A DNA stretch of 64,000 bases, taken from NCBI GenBank assembly GCA_038501625.1, contig JAZAYU010000012.1, positions 8,556,001 to 8,620,000 of the forward strand, written 5' to 3'. Origin of the DNA: Corbicula japonica. Lineage: Eukaryota > Mollusca > Bivalvia > Venerida > Cyrenidae. Shown piece after piece: positions 58,085 to 64,000 of this stretch (position 1 is its first letter; every line of letters begins with the position of its first letter). The position numbers and the translations under genes are program-made. The notes under the pieces were generated by a model that saw nothing but the letters and a program-made list of their open reading frames with translations, did no database searches and was not told the DNA's origin.

Positions 58085-58990
58085 TGGAGTTTTACTGGCA
58101 AATACTGGCAATTACTGGTCGATTGAATCGATCAGCCTAGAATTTATACAATATTACCTATTATCAGCATTGATATGGATAATTTTAAGCTGAAAAAGTG
58201 ATCATTTGAATTGACTATCCATGGAATTTTTACAATACAATATATCCCTTATAGTCAGCATGTGTCAACTTCAAAATTCAATTATTAACAATAATGGAGT
58301 GAGCATTTTAGTGGATAAACATTTTAATTGTAAACAAGTAATGAGCACAACTTAGAATAAATATACATGAATACAATAACAAATAAGGTTAGATACAAAG
58401 AAGTCTCTGTCTACCAGGCAATCTCTTCTTTCCCCTTAAAGTATCTGTAACAGAACACCTGTATTCATACCAATACATAACCATTTACTTGCACCTAGGC
58501 AAATTGTTTAGGTCATTTATGACACTGCTGTTGCCTTTGTTGCCCCTGGCTATTACAGCCCCATCAGGGTCTATTTAATCAATAGACCCTGGCCCCATGT
58601 ATGAAACATGTTGTTTTAATAGTTAAGACCTTATGGCCTTGCTTGTTACATGTAAGTGCACAAGTGGATCAGCATTACTTTCTCACTTGCTGTATTTTTA
58701 GGTTCTAAGTAAAAAAAGACAGTTCTTTAAGATTTTGTTTTTACTTTAAGTGCTAAAAGTGATCACCTGATATGAAATTTAATGAAAAATATCTGAGTAA
58801 TTTAATTATTATTATGATAATAAATTAATAATAATCAACTAAGTTAAGACTTCTGCAGTATTTTAAGGCAAAAAAACTCATCTGTGTATTTGCCAGTATT
58901 TTCCAGTATTTACCAATTTGCGGAGTATTTTCCAGGCCGGTAAATACCCCGTTAAATACTGAGGGTGGTATTTACTGCCCAACCTTGAAC
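58085..58990. mobile_element. hAT-like non-autonomous element, second copy, left-truncated
   Basis: Colinear with 33236-34212 from GGCAAATACTGGCAATTACT to GCCCAACC, including CTTTCCCC followed by TATCTGT and TTGCCTTTGTTGCCCCTGGC. The first ~60 bp with the left terminal repeat are missing. It carries a ~70 bp insertion near 58295-58365 and an ~18 bp tandem duplication containing TCTATTTAATCAATAGAC near 58568. Confidence 0.7.
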
Positions 58991-59158
58991 CTTAAGAATT
59001 ATGTAAGATAGAGGGGCTGTTTATATTCATTAGCTTGAGTCCTTTACAGACACCTTTCCCCAACTGTTCAACCTTTTTTGATGCATGTGCCACATCCATC
59101 TGATCTGAACCTACACTCTGAATCTTGGTCAGAATGTACATTTACCTCAAAGATCCAA

Positions 59159-59789
59159 CAAGAGACCGTCGAAGATGAATGATGCTCCCCGAATGGGTAC
59201 TTTGTCATAAAAAGGATTTGTTGTATAACTATTGAGGTGAATATTGAAAATGGTGTAGTGCTATGAAATCAGACAATTTTAAAATCCAACTATAAATAAT
59301 AAAGTTACGGACCAGACACAATTTTGCTGCAAGGTCAAACTGTGACATTTACGTTCAAGGTAGAGACCCAAATGAGCATGACTCATCATCTCAATATGGT
59401 GATCATTTCTGTGAATTAATTTAAAATTCTGAATACAAATAAGAAAGTCATGGGCCGAACAAGATGTGGCTACAGGGTCATGTTTTGACTTTGACCTTAA
59501 GGGTAGCAAATTAAATGTTGTGCGTGACAAGTCTTCTCATTATGATGATCAATTCTGTGAAATAATTTTAAAATCCGACTTCAAATAAAAAATTTATTGG
59601 CCGGACACTAATTTGCTACAAGGTCATGCTGTGACCTTGACCTTGAAGGTAGTAACCCAAATGTTGCGCGCAACACGTCATATCCGACTTCAAGTTATGT
59701 GCCAGACATGAATGCGGGATGTATGGACTGACAGGCGGACATACAACCCATCGACTATATGCTCCCCCGAATTTCTTCGGGGAGCATAA
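59159..59789 (-). mobile_element. Helentron-like element, TTTATGCTCCCC family
   Basis: The minus strand begins TTTATGCTCCCCGAAGAAAT with a foldback at 59759-59787, followed by about three to four ~130 bp units containing AAGGTCATGCTGTGACC or variants on the plus strand. The inverted copy ATGCTCCCCGAA at about 59182 marks the other side. The same family is at 44562-44990. The 3' stem is not clear. Confidence 0.55.
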
Positions 59790-59972
59790 AGCCATAAAAA
59801 TGAACAGAATCTGCTCAACCTCAACTAATAATATGCAAGTTGATATGGTCAAACCTTGTCACACATGGCATACAAGCTTTATCCATGTTGGTCCCTTTAT
59901 ACTGACTTATGCATAATAATTTATGTCTAAAACTTAAACCCTTTACTCCATATATGCCCCTTTATGGCATCA

Positions 59973-60046
59973 GCAAACAGGGTAGATCTAGATCAGGGTA
60001 GACCTCTGTGCTATCTGATCAGGATCAGCACTGTTCACTTTTAGAT
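59973..60046. repeat. Decayed palindromic repeat
   Basis: It matches the palindrome at 3916-3981 (AACAGNGTAGATC on the left, GATCAGGATC and CACTGTTCAC on the right) with several mismatches. Confidence 0.5.
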
Positions 60047-60359
60047 TCGTAACGGTATTTCTGAACCAGATGTGCATGAATGTTCTGTCAGGTCTGGATC
60101 TAGACTAGATGCACATGCGATAAAAGGCATACATATTACCATTTTAGTTATGCCCCTATAAATGACATGAATAACTGTTTAATAAATATTATCATCTTCA
60201 ACTAAAATCTATTTCAGAAGTTAATCTACATCTTAAAGCTATTTCATTTAATATACCTTAGTAAATGCAGATTAGGGGTTTCATTAAAGAATTTGACCCG
60301 GGAGATGACCCTTTGACCATTGAAAATTCCAGAAAGCCTTTTTTTTGACCCATGGGATT

Positions 60360-60632
60360 TTAGCTGAATAAGAAAGTTATGGGCCGGACATGATGTTGCT
60401 AGCAGGTCATGCTTTGAATATGATGGAAATGACTCTTCAGATTAAGCACTTAGAGGAACCCTTGGTCTATAAGTATTATTATTTTCTTTGAAATAATTTT
60501 AACATCCAACTTCAAATAAAAAAGTTATGGGCTGTACACTAATTTGCTACAAGGTCTTGCTGTGAATATGATGAAAATGACCCTTCAGATTAAGCACATA
60601 GAGGAACCCTTGGTCTATAAGTATTATTATTT
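60360..60632. repeat. Two-unit tandem repeat
   Basis: A ~148 bp unit ending AGGAACCCTTGGTCTATAAG then TATTATTATTTTCTTT occurs twice. It shares AAGTTATGGGC and TTGCTACAAGGTC with the element at 59159-59789 and is probably a detached part of that family. Confidence 0.6.
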
Positions 60633-61217
60633 TCTTTTAGGTATGTATTTTTCTTCACAAACTGAATACTGGCCCGACCTAATGAGCTGGTGACTGTCCT
60701 TTGCTTGTGAAAAGAGTTGTGAAAATCAAGTCAGAAATTGGCAAGTTTAATTCAGTGTGGCAGATATGTCATGTAATTGTCATAAATTTATCCTTCCATA
60801 ATTACCTAGCGAAAACAAGGTTATTTAAAAATTAAAAATGCTGGTTTCTAAAATTTGTGTTTGAAGTGGTTGTATTAAAAAAACAACAAATAAATTGCAA
60901 CAATTTTGGGCAACAAAATTTATAACTTTTCCAAAATTATAGATGCTGCATTATATGATTTCATATCGGAGACCTGCTAATTATATATATATGGGCCATA
61001 TGGTCTCAAAGCTTGGCCGTATGGTCTTTAACTCCTGGGAATATTGTCTTTAAATCTGGACCGTACAGTCTGCATGTCCTGGGCCGTTAAGTTCATCAAT
61101 CTGGGCTATAACAAGGGGCCATATTGTCCTTTAATATCATTGAGACTTGGAAGTTAAAGTTTCAATTTCATCTAATCTTGTAAGAAACAACAAGAACTAT
61201 TTACCTTGTTAAGACGG
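60633..61217. other. Spacer with a short degenerate repeat
   Basis: At about 60990-61130 the words GGGCCATAT-GGTC, GGCCGTA-GGTC and similar recur every ~30 bp, a weak minisatellite. Nothing else is recognised. Confidence 0.4.
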
Positions 61218-61842
61218 TGTAACTGTCGGTGTGAAACTGTCGAGGTGTCTACCTTTAAATCATCACTGAGAAAATGTAAACAATAACTACATGTAGATGT
61301 GTTCTCAAGCAGCTGGTTTAATACAAATCATTAAATGCACAATATGCAAACTTTGTAAGTAAAGATGATTGCATATTTTTGCTTAAAATGACTGAACACA
61401 CACACAATTTTTCGGATACAGTTGAAACAGTTAAAAGAAATGTCTTGTCCTTTCGGAAATTACACTGTAATCAAATTTTTGTTGTCAATGCCTTTGTTTA
61501 TTTGTAATGATTAATCCGTTCAGGATTTCACGAAATATCTCCCATGTTAGTTCCACTTCCGAAAAAACACATTTTGCATCATTTTCGTGGGTGTCTCAAT
61601 TTAAATACGCACACAACTGTAATATTATCTGCTATCTATACTTATTATTGTCAAGTGACAATGTTGCTTATAAGTCATAAGACTAAAACACAAATGTGAT
61701 TTCATATATAAGCTTTTATTACAGATGTTTATTCTACGATAGCTATTCTAGAACTGAAACAAAACAATGCGAGAACAATAATTATACAAGGGTGTTTCTA
61801 TAGTCTGTTTCAAATAATATTATTATAACTCATAATATTACA
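61218..61842 (-). mobile_element. 3' LTR of a Ty3/gypsy retrotransposon
   Basis: The minus-strand LTR starts TGTAATATTATGAG at 61842 and ends in TTACA at 61218, giving TGTAA/TTACA terminal inverted repeats and a length of 625 bp. It is placed by the purine-rich tract immediately before it (61843-61853, AAGAAGGGAGA on the minus strand). The left boundary is inferred from the terminal repeat only, because the other LTR lies beyond the window. Confidence 0.6.
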
Positions 61843-61853
61843 TCTCCCTTCTT
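61843..61853 (-). other. Polypurine tract of the retrotransposon
   Basis: AAGAAGGGAGA on the minus strand directly precedes the TG start of the LTR, the position where plus-strand DNA synthesis is primed in LTR retrotransposons. Confidence 0.65.
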
Positions 61854-62055
61854 ACAAATAAAAAAATCATTTTATATAATATTCAAATACTATGCTGCAA
61901 TGTATTTCATTCATGTTCTGTTAATGAATTAACGTAAAACATTCCATAGTAAAATTCATTGAAACAAGAGAATATGTTATCAACAATAGTAATGTTTATA
62001 TACTTTAGCTAGATTCTGTTTATTGTTTCTAATCTCATAGAACTGTCAGAGTTAA

Positions 62056-64000
62056 TTATTTCAGCCAGTCTCTGCTATTGTATCTTGAACTTGGTTGCAC
62101 TATTGTACCTGATCGTGTCTTATAAGGGGAACTCTCCTGATAAGGAATATCATTAGATTTGGGAGGTTGTTCACTTGTAACTTGGGGTTCATCAGGGGTA
62201 ATTTGTGAATCTGTGACTTTTGAAGAATTGTCTTCAATAACATTTGGGGAAAAGTTTGTAATATTTGGGAATGTTTCATTTGTTTTATTTAAATGGCGAC
62301 GATTACGGCGATAAACGGCTCCATCAGGGGTTTGTACAACATACGAGTGATCATCTTAAACTGAAATGACTTTGGCAGGTTTCCAGGTCTTACCACTCTG
62401 GATTCTGACATTCTCATTTTGCTGTAACTTTGGCTGGGGTTTAGCTGACTTATCATAGTAATATTTTTGTTTCTGTTTAGCAGATAACATTTGTTGTCTT
62501 ACAGATTTGGGGTGAACAGTGGTCGGAATGAGTTGTTTGATTGTAGTAGGCAAAATAGATTTTGTTCTTCTGCCCATAAGTAATTGCACAGTTGAAAATT
62601 TGCAATCACTTAGCGGAGTGTTTCTGTACTCTAAGATGCATAAGTATGGATCATGACCACTTTCTTTCGCCTTCTGTAAAAGACGTTTTGCAGTTTGGAC
62701 TGTTTTCTCTGCTAGTCCATTTGATATCGGGTAATGCGGACTTGAAGTTACATGATCAAATTTCCAATCTTTTGCAAATGTTTGAAATGTCTCAGATGAG
62801 TACTGAGGTCCATTGTCTGAAACAACTTTGTCTGAATTTCAAGTCTAGCAAAGTTTGCTTTCAGTTTTCGTACTACAGTCGAACTTCGTGTGTCTGGTAA
62901 CCTGTCTATTTCAAAATATTGCTATAATAGTCTACAGTTATCAAGTAATCCTGTCCGTCTAAATGAAAAATGTCTGTCCCTACATCTTGCCACGGTCTTT
63001 GTGGTACTTCATGTGGAGTCATAGGCTCTTTCTGATTAGAATGTCTTTGAGTCATACAGACACTGCAATTCAAAACAAAGTCTGTAATCTGTTTTGCCAT
63101 GCCTGGCCAAAACATAACGTCTTTTGCTCTTTGCAAACTTTTTTCTGTACCCATGTGACCAATATGCACTTGCTCTATCATGTGCTGTCTAAGTGACTCG
63201 GGAATGACAATTTTCTGACCTCGAAATATTAGGCCATCCGATTCTGATAATTCATCCCTATGATTAAAGAAATCTAAAACTTTCTTATCACACTCAGACC
63301 TAGTATTGGGCCATCCCTCAATTATAGTCTGTTTCAGGGATTGCATTTTCACATCATTTTTGGTAGCATTTCTAACATTATCCAAGCTGCGATTGGTAAT
63401 GTTTAAACATTGTAGCACTGTGTGCACATGTAAGTCAAGGCCTTCTATAACAAAGCTATCTGAGATAGGTTTCCGGGATAGTAGGTCACTGATCGGAACC
63501 TCCTTCCCGCTCACATGGCGAACTTCTAGGTCATACTTTTGGAGCTGCAACATCATTCGTTGCAAACGAGGTGGTGCTACAGAGAGAGGTTTCTTCATTA
63601 TAGATGATAGTGGCTTGTGATCAGAATTCACAATCACTGGCCTACCATATATATACTGGTGAAATCGCTTACAAGCGAATAGGATTGCCAACATTTCTCT
63701 TTCAATGTTTGCATAACCTACCTCAGTTGGGGTTAAAGTTTTTGACGCAAAAGCTACTGGGCGACCATCTTGAATTATGGCTGCGCCTACCCCTTGCTTA
63801 GAAGCATCACACTCAAGAATGACTTGCTTCTTTGGATCAAAATATGCTAATACTGGGCTTTTTGTAATAATCTCTTTCATTTGCTCAAAGGCTTGGGTTT
63901 GTGGGCAGTCCCACAAGAATTCCTGTTCTTTTCTTAACAGTGAACGCATAGGACTTGTAATTTCGGCCAAGTTTGGTGCAAACTTCTGAAGGTAATTCAC
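62056..64000 (-). pseudogene. Ty3/gypsy pol, 3' part: RT end, RNase H, integrase; broken
   Basis: On the minus strand from the window edge: the end of the reverse transcriptase (FAPNLAEITSPMRSLLRK), an RNase H domain (ECDASKQGVGAAI, ANIEREMLAI, VNSDHKPL with its acidic residues), an HHCC zinc-binding module (HIGHMGTEKS, WPGM, CSVCM) and the integrase core. The first catalytic Asp is in the TDIFHLDG segment, the second in SDNGPQYSS, and the Glu in SNGLAEK. A C-terminal part with YRRNRRHL follows and the frame closes at 62056. The copy is inactive: frameshifts lie near 62925 and near 62830, and an in-frame stop is at 62353-62355. The 5' part (gag, protease, most of RT) is outside the window. 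An intergenic position next to other repeats fits an ordinary old insertion. Confidence 0.85.

Overview
The window reads as nuclear DNA of a eukaryote, most likely a bivalve mollusc. It is AT-rich, its genes are split by GT-AG introns, and it is crowded with repeats of a kind familiar from bivalves: short elements opening in TTATGCCCCC with CCGTCC runs and ~145-170 bp internal tandem arrays, foldback MITEs, and a SINE-like family. The species call is inference. There are no bacterial operons, CRISPR arrays or rRNA genes, and 500 Ns at 26426-26925 mark an assembly gap.

Layout. (1) 2095-8505, plus strand: an otopetrin-family proton channel gene; eight exons give a 571-residue protein with twelve hydrophobic segments. 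(2) 11572-25031, plus strand: a 19-exon gene for a long coiled-coil protein ending in a MIEAP (mitochondria-eating protein, SPATA18-type) C-terminal domain. Its first 15 introns are all phase 2. (3) 25620-26060: a broken mariner transposase, then the gap. (4) 27190-32625: a second copy of exons 9-19 of the MIEAP gene with every splice site intact but without the Helentron and LINE insertions of the first copy. (5) 32950-35600: a CAGTAA-type minisatellite split by a hAT-like element, then a ~374 bp tandem array and pieces of a hAT transposase-like gene. (6) 40517-53720, plus strand: a related coiled-coil gene built from the same style of phase-2 exon modules, including a triplicated 165 bp exon and a triplicated 42 bp exon, but ending in a B-box-like zinc-binding exon instead of a MIEAP domain. 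(7) 54620-60632: rolling-circle-like and hAT-like elements. (8) 61218-64000, minus strand: the 3' part of a Ty3/gypsy LTR retrotransposon with a frameshifted pol, running off the window.

How the genes relate. The otopetrin gene is independent. The MIEAP gene, its partial copy and the B-box gene form a same-strand cluster sharing exon style (lysine-rich first exon, short symmetric 2-2 coiled-coil exons, a matching 42 bp exon), which suggests local duplication and exon shuffling with exchange of the C-terminal domain. The strongest leads are this modular system, the gap-adjacent partial duplication that could act as an alternative 3' half or be a haplotype artefact, and the shared architecture of the rolling-circle-like elements, one of which has an exact empty site in the same window.
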